A stretch of 64,000 bases of DNA from Methylobacterium sp. GXS13. Its GTDB lineage: Bacteria > Pseudomonadota > Alphaproteobacteria > Rhizobiales > Beijerinckiaceae. The stretch spans positions 1 through 64,000 of the forward strand of contig NZ_LKKO01000017.1 of NCBI RefSeq assembly GCF_001455965.1, written 5' to 3'. The notes under the pieces were generated by a model. The model searched no databases. It was given only the letters and a program-made list of their open reading frames with translations, and was not told the origin of the DNA. Within the stretch, counting starts at the first letter, position 1. Each line of letters starts with the position of its first letter. Shown one piece after another: positions 25,632-34,187 of the stretch. Both the position numbers and the translations under genes were made by a program.

Positions 25632-26369
25632 ATGCGGGCCGATACCTTCCTGGCGGCTGCCGACGCGCTGCCCGAGGCGGATCTCGGCACCCTGGTGGAA
25701 CGGGGCGGCGTCGTGGTGGTGGCGCCGCATCCTGACGACGAGAGCCTGGGCTGCGGCGGCCTGATCGCGGCGGCCCGCGCCGCCGAGCGGGACGTACGCC
25801 TGGTGGTGGTCAGCGACGGTTGCGGCTCGCACACCCATTCCCAGCTGTACCCGTCGGATAAGCTGCGCGCCCTGCGGGAAGCTGAGACGCTCCGGGCCGT
25901 ATCGATCCTCGGCCTGGCTGCGGAATCCGTGATCTTCCTGCGTCTGCCCGATGCGCATGTGCCGAGCGCCGGCCCCGAGGCGGAAGCGGCCGCCCATGCT
26001 GTCGTTCAGGCCGCCAGCGCATGCGAGGCCGGCGCCGTCTTCGTGACCTGGCGGTACGATCCGCATTGCGACCACAGGGCATCGGCCGCCATCGTCGGCC
26101 TGGCCCGGCCGCAGATGCCGGGCGTGATGATCTACGAATACCCGGTCTGGGGCTGGACCCTGCCGCCCGAGACCGAAGTCGGGCCCGCCCCGGACGGCCT
26201 GCGGCTCGACGTCTCCGCCTACCGCGCGGCCAAGGCCCGGGCGGTCGCGGCACACGAATCGCAGACCACCGATCTGATCTCGGACGATCCCACGGGATTT
26301 CGGCTGGAGCCCGCGATGATCGACCGGCTCTGCGGCCCCTACGAGCGCTTCGTCAGGATCCACACATGA
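25632..26369 (+). CDS. PIG-L/LmbE-family N-acetylglucosaminyl deacetylase
   Basis: Predicted 245 residues. The zinc/catalytic motif APHPDDESLGCGG is at 31-43, and the third metal-ligand region is the HCDHRAS segment (about residue 145). Such enzymes deacetylate GlcNAc-containing glycans or glycolipids. The stop overlaps the ATG of the methyltransferase gene (ATGA, 26366-26369), so expression is coupled. No signal peptide is seen, so it is cytoplasmic. Confidence 0.9.
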   Translation: MRADTFLAAADALPEADLGTLVERGGVVVVAPHPDDESLGCGGLIAAARAAERDVRLVVVSDGCGSHTHSQLYPSDKLRALREAETLRAVSILGLAAESVIFLRLPDAHVPSAGPEAEAAAHAVVQAASACEAGAVFVTWRYDPHCDHRASAAIVGLARPQMPGVMIYEYPVWGWTLPPETEVGPAPDGLRLDVSAYRAAKARAVAAHESQTTDLISDDPTGFRLEPAMIDRLCGPYERFVRIHT

Positions 26370-26959
26370 GCCGAGCGACGGAGACTCTCCCGAGCGATTA
26401 CTTCGCCGGTATCTACGCCAGCGATACGGATCCCTGGCAATTCACAACCTCGACGTACGAGCGCGACAAGTACGCGGCGACACTGGCCTGCCTGCCGCGG
26501 CCGCGCTACCGCGCCGCCTTCGAGCCGGCCTGCGCGATCGGGGTGTTCACCCGCGCCCTGTCCGAGCGCTGCGACCGCCTGCTGGCGAGCGACCTGATCC
26601 CGGCCGCCGTGGAGGCCGCCCGAGCCCGCAACGCCGACCAACCAACGGTCGAGATCCGCCAGGGCGCCGTTCCGGCGAACTGGCCGGAGGGTCTGTTCGA
26701 CCTGATCGTGCTGTCCGAATTCCTGTACTTCCTGGACCCGCGCGATCTTGCCGAGGTGGTCCGGCGCGTCGGCGGCGCGATCGAACCCGGCGGCGATCTG
26801 GTACTGGTCCACTGGATCGGCGAGACCGACTATCCGCAATCGGGCGACCAAGCTGCCGAGAGCTTCATTGCGCAGGCCGCCTCGTTCGCGGGCCTGATGC
26901 ACCAGGACCGGACCGACAAGTATCGGCTCGACGTGCTGCGCGCTGGAGCGTCCCGGTGA
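26366..26959 (+). CDS. NodS-like SAM-dependent methyltransferase
   Basis: Predicted 197 residues. The start SDYFAGIYASDTDPWQFTTS and YERDKYAATLACLPRPRY is typical of the NodS family, followed by the SAM motif FEPACAIGVFTRAL (degenerate E-x-G-x-x-x-G), DLIPAAVEAARAR and DLIVLSEFLYFLDP. NodS methylates the amino group exposed on a deacetylated glucosamine in Nod factors. The neighbouring deacetylase would supply such an amine, which supports an N-methyltransferase role here by analogy only. Confidence 0.85.
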   Translation: MSRATETLPSDYFAGIYASDTDPWQFTTSTYERDKYAATLACLPRPRYRAAFEPACAIGVFTRALSERCDRLLASDLIPAAVEAARARNADQPTVEIRQGAVPANWPEGLFDLIVLSEFLYFLDPRDLAEVVRRVGGAIEPGGDLVLVHWIGETDYPQSGDQAAESFIAQAASFAGLMHQDRTDKYRLDVLRAGASR

Positions 26960-27807
26960 GCACCACGGTCATCACCCTCAACAAGGGTCGTGGCCCCCAT
27001 CTCGCGCGGCTGCTAGAAGGGCTGGAGCGCGGCACGCCCCCCGACGCCTGCATCGTCGTCGAGATCGGCGGGGACGACACCCCGCTGCCGGACCTGTCCT
27101 TCCCGATCGCGCGCGTCCCGTTCCCGCGGGACGGCCTGCCTCTTGCGGCGGCGCGCAATGCCGGGCGCCAGGCGGCCCGGACCGACACGCTCGTCTTCCT
27201 CGATGTCGATTGCATACCGTCCTACGGACTGGTCGCGGGCCTGTCGCGGGCGGTGGCCGAGCATGACGCCCTGATCTGTTGCGAGATCGGCTACCTGCCG
27301 GCGGGCGCCGTCCAGGATGGCTGGGAGGAGGCCATGCTCGACCAGCTCGGACATCCGCACCCGGTGCGTGCCTTCCCGCCCCCCGGCTTGGTGGCCCCGG
27401 CGCCGCAGCCCGGCCTGTTCTGGTCCCTCGCCTTCGCGGTGCGGGCCGCGACCTACGACCGGATCGGCGGCTTCGACGAGTCCTTCTCCGGCTACGGGGC
27501 CGAGGATACCGACCTGGCGTTCCGGGCGGACACAGCCGGCGTGCCGATCCTGTTCCTCGGCGGCCCACGGGCCTACCACCAGCACCATGCGAGCTACGAC
27601 CCGCCGCTCCAACATTTCCGCGATATCGTCGCCAACGCCGCCCGTTTCCACGCACGCCACGGCTTCTGGCCGATGGATGGATGGCTCGACGGGTTCGCTC
27701 GCCTCGGCCTGATCGCGTCGGATCGGTCGAACGGTATCGTAATCCACCGCGATCCGACTCCGGCCGAGATGACTGCGGCGCGCCTGCCGGACGCACGTCC
27801 GTTCTAA
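26956..27807 (+). CDS. Family 2 glycosyltransferase
   Basis: Predicted 283 residues from GTG 26956, overlapping the preceding stop by 4 bases. The GT-A fold shows STTVITLNKGRGPHLARLLE, the nucleotide-sugar metal motif FLDVDC (D83-x-D85) and the acceptor-side catalytic motif GYGAEDTDLAFR (E183-D184). No membrane helix is seen. It is the third gene of the deacetylase/methyltransferase operon and probably adds the sugar that the others modify, or builds on it. Confidence 0.88.
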   Translation: MSTTVITLNKGRGPHLARLLEGLERGTPPDACIVVEIGGDDTPLPDLSFPIARVPFPRDGLPLAAARNAGRQAARTDTLVFLDVDCIPSYGLVAGLSRAVAEHDALICCEIGYLPAGAVQDGWEEAMLDQLGHPHPVRAFPPPGLVAPAPQPGLFWSLAFAVRAATYDRIGGFDESFSGYGAEDTDLAFRADTAGVPILFLGGPRAYHQHHASYDPPLQHFRDIVANAARFHARHGFWPMDGWLDGFARLGLIASDRSNGIVIHRDPTPAEMTAARLPDARPF

Positions 27808-27813
27808 AGCGAT

Positions 27814-27846
27814 TGCGTCGCGGCCGGTGATCCCGGCCGCGACGCA
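27814..27846. terminator. Bidirectional hairpin between the glycosyltransferase and mclA
   Basis: TGCGTCGCGGCCGG and its exact reverse complement form a 14-bp stem with loop TGATC, starting 7 bases after the plus-strand stop at 27807 and ending 38 bases before the mclA stop. It would serve the 3' ends of both convergent units, including the serine-cycle operon. Confidence 0.65.
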
Positions 27847-27884
27847 CATTTGGGCCGCCCGCCCCGCAGGGAGAGCGAGCCCCC

Positions 27885-28856
27885 TCACGCCTTCATGGCG
27901 TTGGCCTTCTCGATCAGCGCCTCGGCCATGCGGATCGACGCGATGTCGATCAGGCGGCCGTCGAGGGAAACGGCGCCGCGACCGGCCTTGGCGGCCTCCT
28001 GCATGGCCTCCAGGATGCGACGGGCCTTGGTGACCTCGGCCTCGGACGGTGTGAACACCTCGTTGGCGAGATCGATCTGCGAGGGATGGATCGCCCACTT
28101 GCCCTCGAAGCCGAGCGCCGCGCAGCGCTTGGCCGCCGAGCGGTAGCCGTCCGGATCCGAGAAGTCGCCGAACGGGCCGTCGATCGGGCGCAGGCCGTAG
28201 GCGCGGCAGGCCACCAGCATGCGGTTCTGGGCGAACAGCCACGGATCCTGCCAATGGGTCTGGCGATTGCCGGCCTCGTCCTTGTCGGTGAGCACCGAGA
28301 AGTCCGGGTTCACGCCGCCGATCACCGTCGAGCGGGCGCGGGTCGAGGCGGCGTAGTCGGCCACGCCGAAGGACATCGCCTCCAGGCGCTTCGACGACTG
28401 GGCGATCGCCTCGACATTGGCCATGCCGAGGGCGGTCTCGATCAGCACCTCGAAGCCGATCTGCTTCTCACGCTTCTTGGCCTGCTCGATCTGGGTGACC
28501 AGCACGTCGATCGCGTAGACGTCGGCCGGGACGCCGACCTTGGGGATCAGAACCATGTCGAGCCGCGGACAGGCTTCGACGATGTCGACCACGTCGCGGT
28601 ACATGTAGTGGGTGTCGAGACCGTTGATGCGGATCATCATGGTCTTGTTGCCCCAATCCAGGTCGTTCAACGCCTGGATGATGTTGGTGCGGGCCTTCTC
28701 CTTGTCGTCGGGAGCGACCGCGTCCTCGAGGTCGAGGAAGATCACGTCGGCAGCAGAAGACGCCGACTTCTCCATGAAGGTCGGGTTGGAACCCGGAACG
28801 GCGAGTTCGGAGCGATGCAGGCGCGGCTTGGCCTGCTGGATCAGGGTGAAGCTCAT
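27885..28856 (-). CDS. mclA: L-malyl-CoA/beta-methylmalyl-CoA lyase
   Basis: Predicted 323 residues from ATG 28856 with AGGAGAGA upstream; the known methylobacterial enzyme is about 324. It cleaves malyl-CoA to acetyl-CoA and glyoxylate, the last serine-cycle step. The CitE-like TIM barrel shows SELAVPGSNPTFMEKSASSA, DVIFLDLEDAVAPDDKEKAR, the metal/CoA site region MIRINGLDTHYMYRD and GFEVLIETALGMANVEAIAQ. It is the last gene of the mtkA-mtkB-ppc-mclA unit. Confidence 0.96.
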   Translation of the reverse strand: MSFTLIQQAKPRLHRSELAVPGSNPTFMEKSASSAADVIFLDLEDAVAPDDKEKARTNIIQALNDLDWGNKTMMIRINGLDTHYMYRDVVDIVEACPRLDMVLIPKVGVPADVYAIDVLVTQIEQAKKREKQIGFEVLIETALGMANVEAIAQSSKRLEAMSFGVADYAASTRARSTVIGGVNPDFSVLTDKDEAGNRQTHWQDPWLFAQNRMLVACRAYGLRPIDGPFGDFSDPDGYRSAAKRCAALGFEGKWAIHPSQIDLANEVFTPSEAEVTKARRILEAMQEAAKAGRGAVSLDGRLIDIASIRMAEALIEKANAMKA

Positions 28857-28963
28857 GGGTGTTTCTCTCTCCTGGTAACGGTTCTGATGCCGCCGGGGTG
28901 CGTGGGGATCGCCCTCCGGGAACAAGATGGGTCAGATGCGGGGCACCGACAGGGCGCCGCGCC

Positions 28964-31726
28964 TCACCCGGTCGAGCCGAAGCCGACCGCGATGCAGTTG
29001 ATCGACAGCAGCAGAGCCGATTTCACCGCCTCGCGCCGGTCCTCGTCGGTCTCCGCGCGGTAGCGGGCCAGCAGCTCGACCTGCTCGCGGCCGACCTGAT
29101 TGATGGTCGACAGCCGGCCCTTCAGACGGTCGCGGAACAGCGGGAAGCGCTCGGCGAGGTCGGTTCCGCCACTCACCCGCAGCACCATTTCGCGGGTCAG
29201 CGCGTACTCGGCCTCGATCATCGAGAAGATCCGGTCCCGGATGCCCGCGTCCGGGACGAGGCCCGCATAGGCCCGGGCGATGTCGAGATCGACCATCATC
29301 AGGGTCTTCTCGACCTCGTCGAGAACGAGGCGGAACACGCGGGATTCCTGGAACAGGCGCTTCAGGGTCGCCTCACCATCTCGGCCGCGCACGTCGAGGA
29401 AGCTCGCCAGCCCCGAGCCGACGCCGTACCAGCCGGTGATCACGTGCCGGTTCTGCGACCAGGCGAACACCCAGGGGATCGCCCGAAGATCCGAGAGCGA
29501 GCGGGCGCCGAACCGGCCGGCCGGGCGGTGGCCGATGTTCAGGAGCGCGATCTCGTCCAGCGGGCTCGCCGACTGGAAATAATCGACCAGGCCGTCGGTC
29601 TGGAGCAGCCGGACATAGGCGGCCCGCGAGGCGCCGGCGAGCGCCTCCAGGGCGTCGTCGTGGCCGACGCTAGCCCGCTCGCCGTCGCCCGCCAGGGCGT
29701 GCTCGAACACCGAGGCGGCGAGCAGCTCCATCTGGTAGGCGGCGGTGCCGCGGTTGGCGTATTTGAAGGAGACGACCTCGCCCTGCTCGGTGGTGCGGAA
29801 CCGCCCGCGGATCGAGCCCGGCGGCTGGGCCATGATGCCCCGGTGGGTCGGCACGCCGCCCCGGCTCACCGAACCGCCGCGCCCGTGGAAGAACGCGATG
29901 CCGACGCCGAGCTCCTGGCCGAGCCGGGTCAGCTTGCTCTGCGCCTTGTACAGCTCCCAGTTGGCGGCGACGAAGCCGCCATCCTTGTTGGAGTCGGAAT
30001 AGCCAATCATCACCTCCTGCACCCCGCCCTGCCAGCGGGTCGAGCGGCGCACCACCGGCACGCTCAGGAGCTCGCGCATGATGGCCGGGGCGGCCCGCAG
30101 GTCGTCGATCGTCTCGAACAGCGGCACGATCGCCAGGGGGCAGATCTCCGGGCGGATGTCGGGGCCGGCCGCGTCGAGGAACACGCCGGCCTCCTTGGCG
30201 AGCAGGTAGGCGCCGAGGACATCCTCCACCGAGCGGGTCATCGACAGGACGAAGGCGCCGAACGCCTCCCGGTCGAGGGTCTCGCGCATCTCGGCAACCA
30301 GCGCGAAGGTCGCCAGCGTCTCGCGGGCGGCGTCGGGGAGGTTCTCGAAGGAGCGTTCCGGATCCCGGGGCCGGACCAGCTCGGCGTCGAGCCAGTGCCG
30401 CCACGCCGCCGAGCCGAGCGCCGGGGGCTCGCCCTCGCCATTGCGCTGGCGCCAGAGCGCCTGGAGCGTCTCGGTGGTCCGGGTGGTGTTCTCGCGCAGG
30501 TCGAGCCGGACCGTGGAGAAGCGGAAGATCTCGACCATGCGCCGGACCGGTCGGACCAGATCGCGGCCGAGCGCGCCGCACTTCGCATCCTCCAGACCAC
30601 GCTCAAGGGTGCGCAGGTCCTCGATCAGGCCATCGGCGCTGGCGTAATCGGGGCCGGACGGGTGCTGGCCCTCGTTGCGGGCGATGGTCGCGTCGAGCTT
30701 GCGCAGGACGCAGGTGAGATACTGGCGGTACGGCTCGCCGGGATTGCGCCGGGCGATGGCCCGGGCCTGCCCGCTCTCCGCGAGCTGCCGGTCGAGTTCC
30801 TGGCGGAACGTCTCCGGCAGCGGCAGCGAGCGCTCGGTGAGCGAGAGCGTCCGGCCGAGCTCGCGCACGCCGTCCCGGTAGCGGTTGAGCGAGGCGAGCG
30901 CGTTGCGGTGCAGGGCCTGCCGGGTGACCGCGGCCGTGACGTAGGGATTTCCGTCCCGGTCACCGCCGATCCACGAGCCGAATTGGAAGAACGGCGGCAC
31001 CTTGAACGGCGTGCCGGGATAGGCCTCGGCCAGGGACTCTTCGAGCGTGTCCATGGTCTCGGGCAGCATCTCGAACAGGGTCTCGTCGAAGAAGTGCAGC
31101 CCCCAGGCGACCTCCCGCTCGACGGTGGCCTTCTCCAGGTGCAGCTCGCCGGTCATCCAGACCAGCTCGATCTGGTCGCGCAGCTCGTTCATGAGCCCGT
31201 TGCGCTCGCGGTCGGTCCAGCGCGGCATCTCCAGCTCGCGCAGCACCAGGTAGATCCGCCGGAACTTCTCCAGCACGGTCACCCGCTTGCCCTCGGTCGG
31301 GTGTGCGGTCAGCGTCGGCCGAATGCGCAGGTCGGAGAGCAGCGCCTGGATCTGCGCCGGCTGGATCCCCTTGGCGCGGGCGTCGGCGAACACCTTCGCG
31401 AACGATCCGCTTAACGCGGCCCGCCCCTCGGTGCGCTCGACGTGGCGGCGCCGGCGCATGGCCGCGTTCTGCTCGGCGATCGAGATGAGGTGGAACCAGA
31501 TGCCCTGCACCTGGAGGGCGCGCGCCAGCATCTCCGGCGAGAAGCGGGAGATGTCGGCCGTGCCATGCAGCACCGCCTCGAGATCCGGGTCGTGCCGCCG
31601 CGCGACGTCGAGCAGAGCCTGGAACAGGATGTCCAGGGCCTGCTCGGCCGACGTGCCGGTGATCACCGGCGGCGCGAAGGCGCTGGCCTCGGCGAGGCCG
31701 GGGGATGCGTGAAGGGTACGGGTCAT
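28964..31726 (-). CDS. ppc: Phosphoenolpyruvate carboxylase
   Basis: Predicted 920 residues from ATG 31726. It carboxylates PEP to oxaloacetate, the CO2-fixing step of the serine cycle. Catalytic His142 lies in LTAHPTEGKR; other family blocks are GGDRDGNPYVTAAV, MIGYSDSNKDGGFVAANW, FFHGRGGSVSRGG and QPPGSIRGRFRTTEQGE. The C-terminus ends in SINCIAVGFGSTG, slightly different from the usual NTG. ATG 31726 is preferred over an upstream in-frame start because the codons before it fall in the inverted-repeat element. Confidence 0.97.
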   Translation of the reverse strand: MTRTLHASPGLAEASAFAPPVITGTSAEQALDILFQALLDVARRHDPDLEAVLHGTADISRFSPEMLARALQVQGIWFHLISIAEQNAAMRRRRHVERTEGRAALSGSFAKVFADARAKGIQPAQIQALLSDLRIRPTLTAHPTEGKRVTVLEKFRRIYLVLRELEMPRWTDRERNGLMNELRDQIELVWMTGELHLEKATVEREVAWGLHFFDETLFEMLPETMDTLEESLAEAYPGTPFKVPPFFQFGSWIGGDRDGNPYVTAAVTRQALHRNALASLNRYRDGVRELGRTLSLTERSLPLPETFRQELDRQLAESGQARAIARRNPGEPYRQYLTCVLRKLDATIARNEGQHPSGPDYASADGLIEDLRTLERGLEDAKCGALGRDLVRPVRRMVEIFRFSTVRLDLRENTTRTTETLQALWRQRNGEGEPPALGSAAWRHWLDAELVRPRDPERSFENLPDAARETLATFALVAEMRETLDREAFGAFVLSMTRSVEDVLGAYLLAKEAGVFLDAAGPDIRPEICPLAIVPLFETIDDLRAAPAIMRELLSVPVVRRSTRWQGGVQEVMIGYSDSNKDGGFVAANWELYKAQSKLTRLGQELGVGIAFFHGRGGSVSRGGVPTHRGIMAQPPGSIRGRFRTTEQGEVVSFKYANRGTAAYQMELLAASVFEHALAGDGERASVGHDDALEALAGASRAAYVRLLQTDGLVDYFQSASPLDEIALLNIGHRPAGRFGARSLSDLRAIPWVFAWSQNRHVITGWYGVGSGLASFLDVRGRDGEATLKRLFQESRVFRLVLDEVEKTLMMVDLDIARAYAGLVPDAGIRDRIFSMIEAEYALTREMVLRVSGGTDLAERFPLFRDRLKGRLSTINQVGREQVELLARYRAETDEDRREAVKSALLLSINCIAVGFGSTG

Positions 31727-31752
31727 GGAGCCACCTTGAGCGCGGTGCGCTC

Positions 31753-31858
31753 CCCTCCCCCTTGCGGGGAGGGGTAGGGGTGGGGGTGGCGCAGGATCCA
31801 GCGATCCGGTCCCTTCTGCACCACGCCCACCCTCGGTCCCTCCCCGCAAGGGGGAGGG
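31753..31858. repeat. 106-bp inverted-repeat element between ppc and mtkB
   Basis: The ends 31753-31773 and 31838-31858 are perfect inverted copies over 21 bases with the core CTCCCCCTTGCGGGGAGG. The size and G/C-run design resemble the elements at 1421, 35819 and 55458, but the core has TTGCGGGG instead of CTGCGGGGG, so it is a related subgroup. It lies within the serine-cycle operon, where the hairpin could affect RNA stability. Confidence 0.75.
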
Positions 31859-31864
31859 AAGATT

Positions 31865-32755
31865 TCAAGCCGCCCGGGCGAGCACGTCGGCCACGGTCTG
31901 GCCGAACGAGCCGGGATCGGGCGCCACGGTGAGGCCGTAGGAGCGCATGATCTCGGCCTTCTCCGCGGCGCTGTCGCCGGCCGCCGAGATGATCGCCCCG
32001 GCATGGCCCATCCGGCGCCCCTTCGGAGCCGTGAGCCCGGCCACGAAGCCGATCACCGGCTTCGACATGTTGTCCCGGATCCAGGCCGAGGCCTCGGCCT
32101 CCTGCGGGCCGCCGATCTCACCGATCATCAGCACCGCGTCGGTGTCCGGATCGGTCTCGAACAGCGCGAGATGGTCGAGGAACGACGAGCCGTTGATCGG
32201 GTCGCCGCCGATGCCGACCGAGGTCGAGATCCCGAGACCGAGCTCCTTGAGCTGCGAGGCGGCCTCGTAGCCCAGGGTCCCGGAGCGCGAGATGACCCCG
32301 ACATTGCCTTTGAGGTAGATGTGGCCGGGCATGATGCCGAGCATCGCCTTGCCGGGGGAGATGATGCCGGCGCAGTTCGGGCCGACCACCATCGTGCGGC
32401 GATCCCGCGGGTAGCGCATCAGGTAGCGCTTCACCCGCATCATGTCCTGGGCCGGGATGCCGTCGGTGATCGAGCAGACCAGCCGCAGGCCGGCATCGGC
32501 CGCCTCCATGATGGCGTCGGCCGCGAAAGGCGGCGCCACGAAGGTGATCGACGTGGTGGCACCGGTGGCGGCGACCGCCTCCTTGACGGTGTTGAACACC
32601 GGCAGGCCAAGGTGAGTGCGACCGCCCTTGCCCGGCGTGACGCCGCCGACCACGTTGGTGCCGTAGTCGAGCATCTCCTTGGCGTGGAAGGTGCCCTTGT
32701 CGCCCGTAATGCCCTGGACGATGATCGGGGTGGTCTCGTCGATGAGGATGCTCAT
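31865..32755 (-). CDS. mtkB: Malate thiokinase (malate-CoA ligase), small/alpha subunit
   Basis: Predicted 296 residues, related to succinyl-CoA synthetase alpha. With MtkA it converts malate, ATP and CoA to malyl-CoA. IIVQGITGDKGTFHAKEMLD and GGVTPGKGGRTHLGLPVFN form the CoA-binding domain, and GRRMGHAGAIIS contains the phosphorylated histidine of the family. It starts 14 bases after mtkA. Assignment as malate rather than succinate ligase rests on its place between mtkA and ppc in the serine-cycle cluster. Confidence 0.95.
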   Translation of the reverse strand: MSILIDETTPIIVQGITGDKGTFHAKEMLDYGTNVVGGVTPGKGGRTHLGLPVFNTVKEAVAATGATTSITFVAPPFAADAIMEAADAGLRLVCSITDGIPAQDMMRVKRYLMRYPRDRRTMVVGPNCAGIISPGKAMLGIMPGHIYLKGNVGVISRSGTLGYEAASQLKELGLGISTSVGIGGDPINGSSFLDHLALFETDPDTDAVLMIGEIGGPQEAEASAWIRDNMSKPVIGFVAGLTAPKGRRMGHAGAIISAAGDSAAEKAEIMRSYGLTVAPDPGSFGQTVADVLARAA

Positions 32756-32769
32756 GGCGTGGTTTCCCC

Positions 32770-33948
32770 TCAGCGGTTCTTCTTGGCGGCGTCGCAGGCG
32801 TCGACCGCCTTGCGCGCCGCGTCCGACAGGGTGTCGGCGGTGATCAGGTCGAGGCCGCTCTCGGCCAGGATTTTTTGGCCGGCCTCGACATTCGTGCCGG
32901 CCAAGCGCACCACCAGGGGCACGTCGATCTTCACCTCCCGGGCGGCCTGGATCACGCCCTCGGCGACCCAGTCGCAGCGGTTAATGCCGGCGAAGATATT
33001 GACCAGGATCGCCTTGACGTTGCGGTCCGAGAGCACCAGCCGGAACGCCGTGGCGACCCGTTCGGGCGAGGCACCTCCGCCCACGTCCAGAAAGTTCGCC
33101 GGCTCACCGCCCGCGTGCTTGATCATGTCCATGGTCGCCATGGCCAGCCCGGCGCCGTTGACGATGCAGCCGATCTCACCCTCGAGCCCGATATAGCTGA
33201 GGTTGTGCTCGGCGGCCTGGGCCTCGCGGGGATCACCCTGCGACGGGTCGTGCATGTCGGCGATGCCCGGCCGCCGGAACATCGCGTTGTCGTCGAAGCT
33301 CATCTTGGCATCGAGGGCCAGCACCCGGTCGTCCTTGGTGACGACCAGCGGGTTGATCTCCAGCATCGTGCCGTCGCAATCGCGGAACGCCCGGTAGGCG
33401 TTCATGATGGTCTTCACCGCGGCCGAGACCTGCTTGATGTTCAGGCCGAGCTGGAAGGCGATCTCCCGGGCCTGGAACTGCTGCAGGCCCACCGCCGGCT
33501 CGACGACGACTTGGATCAGCGCCTCCGGCTCGTTGGCGGCGATCTCCTCGATATCCATGCCGCCGCGCTGGCTGGCGATGACGCGCACGCGCTCGGCCTT
33601 CCGGTCCAGCACGTAGCCGAGGTATAGTTCGCGCTCGAACGGGTCGGCGGTCTCGACATAGACCCGCTGGACCGGCTTGCCCTCGGGGCCGGTCTGCAGA
33701 GTGACGAGGCGCTTGCCCAGCAGCTCCTTGGCGGCGTCGCGGACCTCGTTGTAGGTCCGGCACAGCTTGATCCCGCCGGCCTTGCCGCGGGCGCCGGCAT
33801 GGATCTGCGCCTTCACGGCCCAGAATGAGCCGCCGAGTTCGGTGGCGGCATAGACCGCTTGGTCCGGACTGAACGCGATGGCGCCCTTCGGAACCGCCAC
33901 ACCGAAGCTCGCCAGCAGCTCCTTGGCTTGGTACTCGTGGACGTCCAT
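32770..33948 (-). CDS. mtkA: Malate thiokinase (malate-CoA ligase), large/beta subunit
   Basis: Predicted 392 residues. An ATP-grasp protein homologous to succinyl-CoA synthetase beta: [20 protein letters not shown], the nucleotide-binding loop [28 protein letters not shown] and [23 protein letters not shown] precedes the ATG by 6 bases, a strong ribosome-binding site. It is the first gene of the second serine-cycle unit; a strong terminator separates it from fchA. Confidence 0.96.
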   Translation of the reverse strand: MDVHEYQAKELLASFGVAVPKGAIAFSPDQAVYAATELGGSFWAVKAQIHAGARGKAGGIKLCRTYNEVRDAAKELLGKRLVTLQTGPEGKPVQRVYVETADPFERELYLGYVLDRKAERVRVIASQRGGMDIEEIAANEPEALIQVVVEPAVGLQQFQAREIAFQLGLNIKQVSAAVKTIMNAYRAFRDCDGTMLEINPLVVTKDDRVLALDAKMSFDDNAMFRRPGIADMHDPSQGDPREAQAAEHNLSYIGLEGEIGCIVNGAGLAMATMDMIKHAGGEPANFLDVGGGASPERVATAFRLVLSDRNVKAILVNIFAGINRCDWVAEGVIQAAREVKIDVPLVVRLAGTNVEAGQKILAESGLDLITADTLSDAARKAVDACDAAKKNR

Positions 33949-34103
33949 TCGGCGCCTCCTCCGCGGTCGTTGCCGCCGTTCGACTCTCTCTACTTTAGTT
34001 GAGTATGAAGATTACGCCCGTCAAATTTTTTGATCCACCGGTTCAGGTCGGCTTTTTCGCGGGTGCAGCAGAATTCGAACCCACTATTGCGATGCAGCAT
34101 TGC
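33949..34103 (-). promoter_or_regulatory. Promoter region of the mtkA-mtkB-ppc-mclA unit
   Basis: An AT-enriched 155-base leader precedes mtkA. On the minus strand TTGACG occurs at 34024-34019, but no convincing -10 follows at 17 bases (AACTAA at 18 is poor). The interval between the fchA terminator and mtkA is the only place for a promoter. Serine-cycle promoters in Methylorubrum are controlled by the LysR-type QscR; a T-N11-A site was not established here. Confidence 0.45.
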
Positions 34104-34143
34104 AGAAAAACAACGAGACCGGGAGCATGATGCTCCCGGCCTC
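34104..34143 (-). terminator. Intrinsic terminator after fchA
   Basis: Read on the minus strand, GAGGCCGGGAGCAT and ATGCTCCCGGTCTC pair through 14 positions (one G-T) with only a central C as loop base, followed by GTTGTTTTTC. This is a textbook rho-independent terminator. It splits the C1 genes into sga-hprA-mtdA-fchA and mtkA-mtkB-ppc-mclA transcripts. Confidence 0.8.
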
Positions 34144-34187
34144 GACTATCGATCCATTTGTGCCCGCCGCGGCGGATGCGGCACGCC

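Noticed and set aside
28859..31414. 851-codon open frame on the plus strand opposite ppc
   Set aside because: It is an antisense shadow of high-GC coding DNA; the ppc frame on the minus strand has all catalytic motifs, and the antisense translation has no family resemblance.
34045..34085. tRNA T-arm-like sequence (GGGTTCGAATTC then GCACCCGCG on the minus strand)
   Set aside because: The stem does not pair well and there are no D or anticodon arms, so it is neither a tRNA gene nor a convincing attachment-site remnant.
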